DNA of 56,906 nucleotides from Nitrospiria bacterium (GTDB taxonomy: Bacteria; Nitrospirota; UBA9217), in assembly GCA_919902495.1 (NCBI GenBank), contig CAKKRC010000049.1, positions 1 to 56,906 on the forward strand, in the 5' to 3' direction. The first letter of the stretch is position 1, and each line of letters begins with the position of its first letter. The notes under the pieces are model-generated. The model was not told where the DNA came from. It made no database searches and saw only the letters and a program-made list of their open reading frames with translations. Below are positions 16,426 through 24,469 of the stretch, piece by piece. A program made the translations under genes and the position numbers.

Positions 16426-16956
16426 ATGAAGAAGGCAACACTGATCGGGATCATTGCTGTCCTGGCTGCCATCGGTTTCCTGTTCGTCTATGGACAGAAC
16501 AGCGGTCAGCGGGTGAAGATCATCCGTGAAGGCGACCGTGCGCCGGAGTTCCGCCTTCTTTCTCTTGAAGGCAAGGAGATCAGCCTGTCGTCCTACCGGG
16601 GGAAGGTGGTCATGGTGCATTTCTGGGCCACCTGGTGTCCGCCGTGCGTCGAGGAGCTTCCCACGCTTGAACGCCTGCACCGCGCCTATTTCGGCAAGAA
16701 CCTCGAGATCCTCGCCGTGAGCGTCGACGAAGGCGGCGCGGGGGCTGTCGGGCAGTTCATGCAGAGGAACAAGTTCGCGCTTCCGGTGCTGTTGAATCCC
16801 GACCAGTCGGTGGCAAGGTCGTACGGGACCTTGAAATTCCCCGAGACCTACCTCGTTGATCGCGAAGGGATCGTCCGGAAAAAGATCATTGGCGCCGCGG
16901 ACTGGATGAGTCCCGCGGCCCATGAGATCATTCAGAACATGGTGGGGAAGAAGTAA
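16426..16956 (+). CDS. TlpA/ResA-type membrane-anchored thioredoxin
   Basis: 176 aa from the ATG at 16426, which has AAAGGATGG nine bases upstream; an ATG at 16414 is possible but lacks spacing. An N-terminal anchor (ATLIGIIAVLAAIGFLFVYG) puts the thioredoxin domain in the periplasm. APEFRLLSLEGKEISLSSYRGKVVMVHFWATWCPPC carries the WCPPC active site, and FPETYLVDREGIV holds the cis-proline region. Such proteins reduce disulfides for c-type cytochrome maturation or act as peroxiredoxin-like reductants. The multiheme cytochrome at 41066 is a possible client, but they are not adjacent. Confidence 0.92.
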   Translation: MKKATLIGIIAVLAAIGFLFVYGQNSGQRVKIIREGDRAPEFRLLSLEGKEISLSSYRGKVVMVHFWATWCPPCVEELPTLERLHRAYFGKNLEILAVSVDEGGAGAVGQFMQRNKFALPVLLNPDQSVARSYGTLKFPETYLVDREGIVRKKIIGAADWMSPAAHEIIQNMVGKK

Positions 16957-16976
16957 GTCAGGGGTCAGGGGTCAGG
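16957..16976 (+). repeat. 7-nt tandem array (GTCAGGG)
   Basis: Nearly three exact units directly after the TAA of the thioredoxin gene. The same word, reverse-complemented, forms the array inside the kinase gene at 47572-47603. Confidence 0.85.
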
Positions 16977-17198
16977 AACATCTCCTGTCAGCACGTTTTC
17001 ATAAAATTTAATAATGTTCTTCGGTGATCACTTATGTCTGACAACCAGTTCATCAATATTCTCATCGGCGTCGCTTTCATGCTCGTCATCGGCGCGCTCC
17101 GGCGCGGCGGCGGGGGCTGAGGCGTCGACTCCGGTCCCGTCTGTAGACGGGATGAGCCGCACAAGGACCCCAAGGACGAGAAGAAGTAACCGCGAACC

Positions 17199-18389
17199 AT
17201 GAAGAAGACCCTCCTCGCAGCCCTCGGCGCCGTTGTGCTCGTCGTCCTTTTCCTTGCCATCTGGGTCGTCCGGACCCTTTCCGACCTTCCCGATGTAACC
17301 GCCCTGAAACACTACCGGCCTGCCGCGGCATCCGAGGTCATGGACCGGGACGGCAGGATCCTCGCGCACTATTACGATCGCAAATTCCGCATCTGGACGC
17401 CTATCGCGTCGATCCCGGACAGCATCATCCAGGCGGTCGTGACCGCCGAGGACGATACCTTTTTCGGCCACCAGGGGATCAACTACAAGGCCGTGTGGGA
17501 TGCCTTGCGGCACGACGTGCAGAAGAAGCGGTTCGCCCGGGGCGGCAGCACCATCACCCAGCAGATGATAAAGAACGTCCTCTTGTCAAAAGAGAAGACG
17601 CTGACACGGAAACTGCGCGAGTTCGTGCTGGCGAGAAAGGCTGAAGAGGTCCTGACGAAACGACAGATCCTGGAGATCTACCTGAACGAAGTGGAGTGGG
17701 GCGAGAACATCTACGGCATCGAAGCGGCGGGACGGTATTATTTCGACAAGCGCGCGGCCGAGCTCACCAGGGCCGAGACCGCGCTCCTGGCCGGCATGCT
17801 GCCGAACCCTCGCTATTACGATCCGTACAAGCGGATGGACAAGGCCCGCCAGCGGCAGGAGCAGGTCCTGTTCAATATGTTCCAGGCGAAGCTCATGACC
17901 CAGGACGAGTATGGCCAGGCCATGGATGCCCCGGTGACGCTCCGGGATGCTTCGTCGCGCAGGTTCGACCTCTCGATGCTGTCGCCGGGAAGCGGACGTC
18001 CCTGCCACCTGAAGGCGCTGGAAGAGGTGCTGCTGGCATACGTTGGTGAACAGGGGTTGTACCGCGAGGGCCTCACGATACGAACGACCATCGATAAATC
18101 CATCCAGGACAGCCTCATCGCGTCCTCTCCGACGGGCACTGTTCCTCCCGATGCAGCACTTGACCGCGTTCTGCTTCTGAAAGAAGGGAATGAGATCCGC
18201 GCGCTGACCTGCGAGGGGCATGAGGATCAGGCCCGGTTCTTCGTGAGTTCGCTTGGCACACCGAACCCGGTCTATGAGATCATTACGGGACCGCTCAAAG
18301 CGATCAGGAAGGACGATATCATTGCTCCCGAGCCGTCGGCACCAAAGCCGGCCGCTGATGCGTCAACGGGGCCGGGGCGTGAGCGGTAA
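17199..18389 (+). CDS. GT51 peptidoglycan glycosyltransferase without transpeptidase domain
   Basis: 396 aa. An N-terminal anchor helix (LLAALGAVVLVVLFLAIWVVR) precedes a full GT51 domain: VVTAEDDTFFGHQGINY (catalytic Glu of the EDxxFxxHxG motif), RGGSTITQQMIKNVLLSKEKTLTRKLREF, LTKRQILEIYLNEVEWGENIYGIEAAGRYYF, and LLAGMLPNPRYYDP. It polymerises lipid II into glycan strands outside the inner membrane. After residue ~260 it continues as in class A PBPs (GLTIRTTIDKSIQDSL), but the SxxK and KTG transpeptidase motifs are absent and the protein ends in a Pro/Ala-rich tail. It looks like a class A PBP reduced to the glycosyltransferase. Confidence 0.9.
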   Translation: MKKTLLAALGAVVLVVLFLAIWVVRTLSDLPDVTALKHYRPAAASEVMDRDGRILAHYYDRKFRIWTPIASIPDSIIQAVVTAEDDTFFGHQGINYKAVWDALRHDVQKKRFARGGSTITQQMIKNVLLSKEKTLTRKLREFVLARKAEEVLTKRQILEIYLNEVEWGENIYGIEAAGRYYFDKRAAELTRAETALLAGMLPNPRYYDPYKRMDKARQRQEQVLFNMFQAKLMTQDEYGQAMDAPVTLRDASSRRFDLSMLSPGSGRPCHLKALEEVLLAYVGEQGLYREGLTIRTTIDKSIQDSLIASSPTGTVPPDAALDRVLLLKEGNEIRALTCEGHEDQARFFVSSLGTPNPVYEIITGPLKAIRKDDIIAPEPSAPKPAADASTGPGRER

Positions 18390-18483
18390 CGACTGCATGA
18401 ACAAAATAAACGACAGAAAACCTCAGAAAAATGCTTAATATGCGCATTCCGCAATGATCTTCCCCTGCGCGTCCTCAAACCGC

Positions 18484-18512
18484 TTGACTCTCTCTGAACA
18501 ATTCATTACTAT
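18484..18512 (+). promoter_or_regulatory. Sigma-70-type promoter of the beta-barrel gene
   Basis: TTGACT (18484-18489), 17-nt spacer, TACTAT (18507-18512), 68 bases before the start codon at 18580. Confidence 0.55.
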
Positions 18513-18579
18513 TGCAACTCGATGGTCGGGGATCTCGATCCGCTGACCAGCGTCATCTTAGCGGGGGGAGGAATAACGC

Positions 18580-19146
18580 ATGAAAAAAGTATTGATCGTT
18601 GCTGTTCTGGTCCTTACGGCGGTGCTCATGGCCGGACCGGTGTTCGCTGCCGCAGGCGGCACCACCATCGACGGTTCGCTGGTGTTCGCCACCGAACCCA
18701 TCGGAGGGTACGATTCCACGGTCGGGATCGGTGTGGGCGCTCTCATCGACATGGCCGGCCGGATGAAGTCGTCGTCAAAGGATATGAAGCTCGGGATACG
18801 GGCGGATATGACCTACTTTGATTGGGACGGGCACTTCTACGGGATCGATGTTTCGTACCAGCGGCTGATGTTCTTCGGCGGACCGCGGCTGACCTTCCAG
18901 CCGGGCGGCAAGAGCGCCATCGCTCCCTATGTGGAAGGCGGGCTCGAACTGGGCTATGGAAAAGCCGAGGTAGTTGTGCCGGGTCTGGGGAAGGCCAGCT
19001 CCACCGAGATCGATCTCGGCCTTGCCGGCGGGGGCGGCGTCGACTTTGCACTTGCCAAGAACGTCAAGCTCGGCGTCAGCGGCAGGCTGCATCTCATCGC
19101 TGATTCGTTCCTGACCCTGGCCGTTACCGTTGGCGTGGAGTTCTGA
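18580..19146 (+). CDS. Small outer-membrane beta-barrel-like protein
   Basis: 188 aa with a GGGGGAGG site. Signal peptide MKKVLIVAVLVLTAVLMAGPVFAAA with an AxA cleavage site. The mature ~165 residues alternate hydrophobic and polar positions (GIRADMTYFDWDGHFYGIDVSYQ, YVEGGLELGYGKAEV, NVKLGVSGRLHLIADSFLTLAVTVGVEF) and end in Phe, the insertion signal read by the BAM complex. About eight strands fit an OmpW/OmpA-like barrel. Role unknown. It has its own promoter and a strong terminator. Confidence 0.82.
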   Translation: MKKVLIVAVLVLTAVLMAGPVFAAAGGTTIDGSLVFATEPIGGYDSTVGIGVGALIDMAGRMKSSSKDMKLGIRADMTYFDWDGHFYGIDVSYQRLMFFGGPRLTFQPGGKSAIAPYVEGGLELGYGKAEVVVPGLGKASSTEIDLGLAGGGGVDFALAKNVKLGVSGRLHLIADSFLTLAVTVGVEF

Positions 19147-19182
19147 TCGTCCCGAAGATCCATTCGTATCGTACAACAAACA

Positions 19183-19211
19183 GGGCCGGCCTCGTACTCA
19201 GAGGCCGGCCC
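19183..19211. terminator. Bidirectional hairpin between convergent genes
   Basis: A perfect 11-bp stem (GGGCCGGCCTC / GAGGCCGGCCC) with a 7-nt loop lies between the plus-strand barrel gene and the minus-strand gene ending at 19280. T-rich runs are weak on both sides. Confidence 0.7.
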
Positions 19212-19279
19212 GTTTGCGTCCCGCGTCGTTCCCGCTCTTCCCGCCCAGTGCCCCGGTACCCGCGTTCCTGACAGAGATA

Positions 19280-20272
19280 TCAGAACTCGAGGTTCGGCCG
19301 GAGGATGATCTGGGTCTGGCTGCCCGTGTGGTCGGCGGCGAGAGCGCCTGAATACTTATTGGCCGATTCCCAGACGAAACCGGTGGCAAGCGAGAAGGCC
19401 ATCTTCTTGTTCGCGAAGGGCCACTTCTTGTCCACGAAGAAATAGTGGCGGATCGGGGTGAACGTGCCGCGCTCCATGTCCACCGTATATTCGAAACCGC
19501 TGTTATTGAACACCGAGCTCTTCTCGGTCTTGAAGTCAAGCCTGCTCCTCCGGAAGGACAGGTAATAGATGTCGGTGATCTCCGGATTCCCGTGGATCTT
19601 TGCGCCCACCCGGAAGCTCCAACTCATCTTTCTGTCCTGCGTTCTGCGGTCGCCCTTCACCTTCCATTCCACTTCCCACCAGTCGTCCCGGATCAGCTCA
19701 CTGCTCTTGATGTGATAGGTGCCAGCGCTGTAGAGCAGGCCGCTGTAACCCAATCCCTTGCTCTTGGGATCTTCAGGGATCGAGAAGTCCACGATGTTTC
19801 CGAGGAAGACCGAGTAGGCATAGGGTTCCTCGAATCCCGCGGTCACGGCCTTGATCCAGTTGAAGCTGCCGGTCACCCGGGCCTCATCGTAGAAGTTGGC
19901 GTGATGCTCCTTGATGTTGGTGCCAAGATAGGGCAGCGGATTGACGCTGCCCTCGATCACCAGGAACCGCGGCGCATAGGCGCGGGACAGCAGCGTCAGG
20001 TAGAGGTCCTTCTCTGACTGGTTCCCGACATGGGGGATGGGGCTTTTTGTCAGTGCGAGATACAGCCCGAGGCTGGTGTAATAGGCGTCGGGTTCGAACT
20101 CCACCTTGACCCATTCGGGGGCGGCCGCAGGTTCCGCCGGGGAGGCCGGCACAGCAGGTGCCTGTACAGGGTCCGCTCCGAGGGAGGGTGCGGCAGGGAA
20201 CGACAGGGAGATCAGGGCGATGAGGAACAGTCTCCGGAAGAACGATCGTATGGAAAAGGCAGTGTACATCAT
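19280..20272 (-). CDS. Exported beta-rich protein, probable outer-membrane barrel
   Basis: About 330 aa. I take the ATG at 20272 (MMYTAFSIRSFFRRLFLIALI), though the frame also opens at 20290; neither has a good ribosome site. The signal peptide ends near SLGA and a Pro/Ala-rich linker follows. The mature part is rich in aromatic strand-like segments (AYYTSLGLYLALT, GYSGLLYSAGTYHI, WWEVEWKVKGD, MSWSFRVGAKIHG, SGFEYTVDMERG, MAFSLATGFVWES) and ends TQIILRPNLEF with a terminal Phe. This fits an outer-membrane barrel of unknown function. Confidence 0.78.
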   Translation of the reverse strand: MMYTAFSIRSFFRRLFLIALISLSFPAAPSLGADPVQAPAVPASPAEPAAAPEWVKVEFEPDAYYTSLGLYLALTKSPIPHVGNQSEKDLYLTLLSRAYAPRFLVIEGSVNPLPYLGTNIKEHHANFYDEARVTGSFNWIKAVTAGFEEPYAYSVFLGNIVDFSIPEDPKSKGLGYSGLLYSAGTYHIKSSELIRDDWWEVEWKVKGDRRTQDRKMSWSFRVGAKIHGNPEITDIYYLSFRRSRLDFKTEKSSVFNNSGFEYTVDMERGTFTPIRHYFFVDKKWPFANKKMAFSLATGFVWESANKYSGALAADHTGSQTQIILRPNLEF

Positions 20273-20331
20273 GTTGCAGGAATCTAACATGCCTGAACAG
20301 CGATTGCAAGACCGGGCCGTGCAATAAAAAA

Positions 20332-20354
20332 CAGGACCGGCACGGCCGGTCCTG
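20332..20354 (-). terminator. Intrinsic terminator of smc
   Basis: CAGGACCGG / CCGGTCCTG with a 5-nt loop, followed on the minus strand by TTTTTT (20331-20326). It lies about 240 bases after the smc stop, beyond repeat R7. Confidence 0.75.
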
Positions 20355-20449
20355 CCTGAAACGGACTGTCAGGGCCGTCCCCTGTCGTCAGGGCAAGTCT
20401 GGCGACAAGGGAACAGCACGGACAGGGAAAACACGGTTAAAAAACATTG

Positions 20450-20562
20450 GAACCACAGATGACCAAAAGTAGGCGCTTCTAAGCGACACAGATAACGTCA
20501 AGATCAACGACTGCACGGCTAATCCCTTTAAGTTTTGCTTCTATCAGTGTTCATCTGTGGTT
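20450..20562. repeat. Armed heptamer repeat R7 (CACAGAT), interrupted by the 23-nt module
   Basis: Left arm AACCACAGATGA | ACACAGATAA is split by the module at 20463-20485; right arm is CAGTGTTCATCTGTGGTT. Without the module the left arm equals 1481-1500. Confidence 0.88.
20463..20485 (+). repeat. 23-nt hairpin module, copy B
   Basis: Begins CCAAAAGTAGG and ends in the hairpin CGCTT-CT-AAGCG. Inserted between GATGA and ACACAG with no target duplication. Identical to the copy at 26213. Confidence 0.9.
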
Positions 20563-20592
20563 GCCTGAAGTTGGTCGTTTTCTTAAGGACTC

Positions 20593-23500
20593 TTACGCCA
20601 TTGCCGCCTCGCGGAGCTTCACCGAGACGACCTTCGAACAGCCGGGTTCGTCCATGGTGATGCCGTAGAGCGCGTCCGCCATCTCCATGGTCCCTGTTTT
20701 GTGGGTGATGACGATGAACTGGGACCGGGCGCTCATCTCGCGGACAAGACGGGTGAACCGCATGACGTTGGAGGCGTCCAGCGGGGCGTCGGCCTCGTCG
20801 AGCATGCAGAAGGGGCTCGGCTTCACGAGGAAGGCCGCGAAGAGCAGGGCGATCGCCGTAAGCGCTTTTTCGCCGCCGGAGAGCGACGTGATGCTCTGGA
20901 CCTTTTTGCCCCGGGGCTGGGCGATGATCTCGATGCCCGATTCGAGGACATTGGACGGATCGAGCATGACGAGCTCCGCGCGCCCTCCTTCGAAGAGGCG
21001 GGTAAAGACCTCACGGAACTTATCATGGATATCGTTGAACGACTGGGTGAATAGTTCGATGGTCTCCACGTCGAGCTTGGCGATGGTCTCCTTGAGATTG
21101 GCGATGGAGTCATGGATGTCCTGCTGCTGGGCCGACAGGAGGTCATAGCGTTCCCGGAGCTCATTGTATTCCTGCAGGGCGTCCACGTTGATGGGCCCCA
21201 TCTGTTCGATCTTCAGGCGAAGTTCATCGAGGCGCAGCTTCGATTCGTCCAGGTTGATCTCGAACCGGCCCAGCTCCTGCACCATGGCCTCGAGCTCGGT
21301 GTGGTAGGCGGTCCAGATGTTGTCCTTGAGGTGCTCGATCTTCATGCGGAGCTCGGTACGCCGGACCTCGATGGCCGAGAACCGCTTCTGCGCGGCGTCG
21401 ATGTCGTGCCGGATCTGACGGGCCTCCTCCTCGTGCGAGGTGAGGGCCCGGGTCTTCTCGGCATGGGCCTCCTGCTTCACGGCCAGCGCCTCGCGCTCCC
21501 TCTCAAGGACCGCGATGTTCCCGCGGATATCTTCTTCTGCGGACGCAATGGCGGCCTCGAACTCCCTTACCTTGTCCGCGATCTCGCCGATCTCGGACTG
21601 GCGTTTCCGGAGCCGTTCCGCCAGGTCCAGCGCGGTCAGGGCGAGGGCCGCGAGGCCTTTCTCGGCCGCGGCCTGCTTCTCCTGGAAGGACGTAACGGCC
21701 ATGCGGACCTCGGTGATCCCGGTCCTCGCCGCTTCCAGGTGCTCGCGCTCCGCGGCAAGCTCGCGCTGGATGCTCTCGATGCTGGCCTGGGCGCTGCTGT
21801 GGCCGTCCTCGAGGTCCTTGAGCATGGTGGAGGAACGCTCGATCTCCGCGCGGAACTCGGTCCGCCGGGCGGCCCGTTCAGCGCCTTCCGAAGCGAGCGT
21901 GCTGACCCGCGTCCCGGTGCGCCCCGTTTCCTCCCGGAGTGCGGATGCGTCCTTTTCCTGGTGCAGCAGCTCCAGTTCCGCCTTGTGGACCTCCTCGGAA
22001 AGCCGTGCTTCGGACCGCGTGTCCTCTGCGATGGCCGCCTCCAGGGCCTGGACGGCGGTCTCGAGCTCCACAATGCGCGTCGTGAGCCCCACGACCTCGC
22101 TCTCCAGGTCCTTGATCTCGCGCCGTTTCCGGAGCATGCCCGAGCCGCCCGCCTCGACGGCGCCGCCCGTGAAGGCGCCCCAGGGATCGACGATCTCGCC
22201 GGTGAGCGTCACGATCGTCTTGTGGATGCCGTTCTTGTGAAAGAGGTAGAGCGCCGTGTCCATGGTGTCCACGACGACCACGTCGCCCAGAAGGTACTGT
22301 GCCACATTCTTGTAGTCTTCCTTGAACTTGACGACGCCCAGGGCGCTGCCGATGACCCCTGAGTGGCCGTTCTTCACGAAGGGCTCGGTTTTTATTTCGC
22401 GCGGGGATTCGGGGATGAAGGTGCTCCGGCCGCCGCTGCTCGATTTGAGATATTCGATGGCCTTGAGGGAATCGTTCTGGGAGCCGACGACGACGTTCTG
22501 GAGCCGGTCGCCGAGGACCGCCTCGATGGCCGTTTCGTACTTCGGTTCCGTCTCGATGAGGTCGGCCACGAGACCGTGAACGGTGCCCACCCGTTCCGAC
22601 GCGGACTGTTTCTTCGCCGCCATGACGGTCTGGACGCCTTTCTGATATCCATCGAGGCTCTGTTCCAGCTCGATAAGGGAATGGAGGCGGGAATTCTGGC
22701 CGGCGAGGCGGTTCTTCGTTGTGCCGAGCTCCTCGTCGAGCGTTTTCTTCCTGGCGACGGCGTCGGCGAGACGCGTGGTGACGCGGGCATGCTCCTCCTG
22801 CAGGGCGGCGCGCCGCGATGCGGTCTGCCCGATCTCCTCCTCTTTCTGGGTGAGGAGCACCTTGAGGCCTTCCAGTTTCTTCGCCAGTTCGCCCGACTCG
22901 CCCTGCGCCGCGTGGTCCTGTTCGTCGAGGTGCTGGATGCGCGATTCGATGTTCGCGATGCGCGTCTTTTCCGCGGCCGATTCGGTCATGGCGCTGTACA
23001 CGCCTGCCCGTGCTGCCTCCAGGGCGGTTTCCTTGCTCTTCAGCGCCTGGCTGAGGTTCTCGAAGGCCACGGTCTTCTCAAGCAGCACGATGTTCTGGGC
23101 GGCCAGTGAGGCCGCGATGCTGCCGGACTCTTCTTCGAAACGCTTCTTCTGCTCGGCGTTCCGTTCGGACTCCTGGTTGAGATATTCGATATCCTTGAGG
23201 TCCCTGCCGCGCTGCTCGGTGAGCGCGGAGATCTGGGTGCGTGACATCTCGACGCGGTGCTCCGCCTGGCGGAGGGAGTTCTCGGTCTCGTGGAGCTGGC
23301 CCTGGAGATGGGCAAGCTCGCGCTCCGACGACAGGGCCTCGGCGCGGGTCTCTTCGATGGCAGCCTCGATGGTGCTCAGGGAGGCGTGGAGCCCGGTGAC
23401 CTCGTCCTCGATCGTCTTGAACTCGTCCGTGGATGCGGTCCACTCCCGCCCCAGGTTCGAGTACTCGACGCTGGCCAGGCGGAACTCGAGGTCCTTCATT

Positions 23501-24168
23501 TCGCCCCGGAGCTTCTGGTAGCGTTCGGCCTTCTTGGCCTGGCGGTCCAGTGAGTTCACCTGGCGCTTCACCTCGATCAGGATGTCGTTGACCCGGAGCT
23601 GGTTCTGCTGGGTGGACTCGAGCTTGGAGAGGGCTTCCTGCCGCCGGGCCTTGTACTTCATCACGCCCGCAACTTCCTCGAAGAGGAACCGGCGGTCCTC
23701 CGGCTTGGAATCGATGATCTTTTTCACGCGGTCCTGTTCGATGATGGCGTGGAGCTTGGCGCCCACACCGGCGTCCATCATCAGGTCGCGGATGTCCTTG
23801 AGGCGGCAGGGGATCTTGTTGATCAGATACTCGCTCTCACCGGAGCGGTAGAGCCTGCGGGTGATCTCGATCTCGCTGTACTGGCCGAACTCGGACGGAA
23901 GTCCCGAGACGTTCGCCAGGGTAAGGGTCACTTCGGCCAGGCCGAGGGGCTTGCGGGACTCGCTGCCGCTGAAGATCACGTCCTCCATTTTGTCGCCGCG
24001 AAGGTGCTTGGCGCTTTGCTCGCCCAGCACCCAGCGGATGGCGTCGGAGATATTGCTCTTGCCGCACCCGTTGGGACCCACGACGGCTGTCACGCCGGGC
24101 TGGAACTGGAGCGTGGTCTTCTCGAAGAAGGATTTGAAGCCGAGCATGTTGAGGGACTTGAGCTGCAT
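20593..24168 (-). CDS. smc: Chromosome segregation protein SMC
   Basis: 1191 aa from the ATG at 24168, with GCAGGAGG upstream. SMC dimers with ScpAB compact and segregate the chromosome. N-terminal head: GFKSFFEKTTLQF and Walker A GPNGCGKSNISDAIRWVLGEQ; two long coiled coils (about 170-500 and 660-1020) around a hinge (about 510-650, with GLVADLIETEPKYETAIEAVLGDRLQNVVV); C-terminal head with signature LSGGEKALTAIALLFA and Walker B PSPFCMLDEADAPLD. Typical length. ScpA and ScpB are not nearby. Transcription ends at the hairpin near 20340. Confidence 0.98.
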   Translation of the reverse strand: MQLKSLNMLGFKSFFEKTTLQFQPGVTAVVGPNGCGKSNISDAIRWVLGEQSAKHLRGDKMEDVIFSGSESRKPLGLAEVTLTLANVSGLPSEFGQYSEIEITRRLYRSGESEYLINKIPCRLKDIRDLMMDAGVGAKLHAIIEQDRVKKIIDSKPEDRRFLFEEVAGVMKYKARRQEALSKLESTQQNQLRVNDILIEVKRQVNSLDRQAKKAERYQKLRGEMKDLEFRLASVEYSNLGREWTASTDEFKTIEDEVTGLHASLSTIEAAIEETRAEALSSERELAHLQGQLHETENSLRQAEHRVEMSRTQISALTEQRGRDLKDIEYLNQESERNAEQKKRFEEESGSIAASLAAQNIVLLEKTVAFENLSQALKSKETALEAARAGVYSAMTESAAEKTRIANIESRIQHLDEQDHAAQGESGELAKKLEGLKVLLTQKEEEIGQTASRRAALQEEHARVTTRLADAVARKKTLDEELGTTKNRLAGQNSRLHSLIELEQSLDGYQKGVQTVMAAKKQSASERVGTVHGLVADLIETEPKYETAIEAVLGDRLQNVVVGSQNDSLKAIEYLKSSSGGRSTFIPESPREIKTEPFVKNGHSGVIGSALGVVKFKEDYKNVAQYLLGDVVVVDTMDTALYLFHKNGIHKTIVTLTGEIVDPWGAFTGGAVEAGGSGMLRKRREIKDLESEVVGLTTRIVELETAVQALEAAIAEDTRSEARLSEEVHKAELELLHQEKDASALREETGRTGTRVSTLASEGAERAARRTEFRAEIERSSTMLKDLEDGHSSAQASIESIQRELAAEREHLEAARTGITEVRMAVTSFQEKQAAAEKGLAALALTALDLAERLRKRQSEIGEIADKVREFEAAIASAEEDIRGNIAVLEREREALAVKQEAHAEKTRALTSHEEEARQIRHDIDAAQKRFSAIEVRRTELRMKIEHLKDNIWTAYHTELEAMVQELGRFEINLDESKLRLDELRLKIEQMGPINVDALQEYNELRERYDLLSAQQQDIHDSIANLKETIAKLDVETIELFTQSFNDIHDKFREVFTRLFEGGRAELVMLDPSNVLESGIEIIAQPRGKKVQSITSLSGGEKALTAIALLFAAFLVKPSPFCMLDEADAPLDASNVMRFTRLVREMSARSQFIVITHKTGTMEMADALYGITMDEPGCSKVVSVKLREAAMA

Positions 24169-24215
24169 AGGCCTCCTGCGGAACATTGACGGACAGTGAT
24201 CAGGATAACTATTGT

Positions 24216-24339
24216 TAACCACGGGTCCCGGAGTACCAGGACACACAGATAAACACGGTTAGGATTGTATGGTTTTCAAACCAAGATCAGTTAAAAACCG
24301 TGCGGCGCAGCCCCGTGTGCGCGCAGCGCCCGTGGTTAT
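24216..24339. repeat. Armed repeat R8 with different inserted hairpins
   Basis: Left arm TTAACCACGG ... ACACAGATAAACACGGTT; right arm AACCGTG ... CCCGTGTG ... CCCGTGGTTA. A hairpin (GTCC-CGG-AGTA-CC-A-GGAC) interrupts the left arm at 24225-24242, and GC-rich inserts (CGGCGCAGCC, CGCGCAGCGC) interrupt the right arm. It lies upstream of smc. Confidence 0.75.
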
Positions 24340-24469
24340 ACCTCAATCGGAATAGTTGATGATTTTCAACAGCGTTTATATCATATGGCTGGGGTTTTGT
24401 AAAGGGAAAATTACAAGGTAAGGTATATTTTTTCTAAGACACCACAATATATAGTGGCCAGGCAGGGGG

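Noticed and set aside
17034-17147. Small membrane-like ORF (MSDNQFINILIGVAFMLVIGAL) between tlpA-like and GT51 genes
   Set aside because: After the hydrophobic part it turns into an Arg-rich stretch and stops; a lysine-rich ending exists in another frame, so it may be a decayed or frameshifted small gene, but the evidence is too thin.
21112-22362. Long plus-strand open frame opposite smc
   Set aside because: Shadow of the smc coding strand; no motif or ribosome site.
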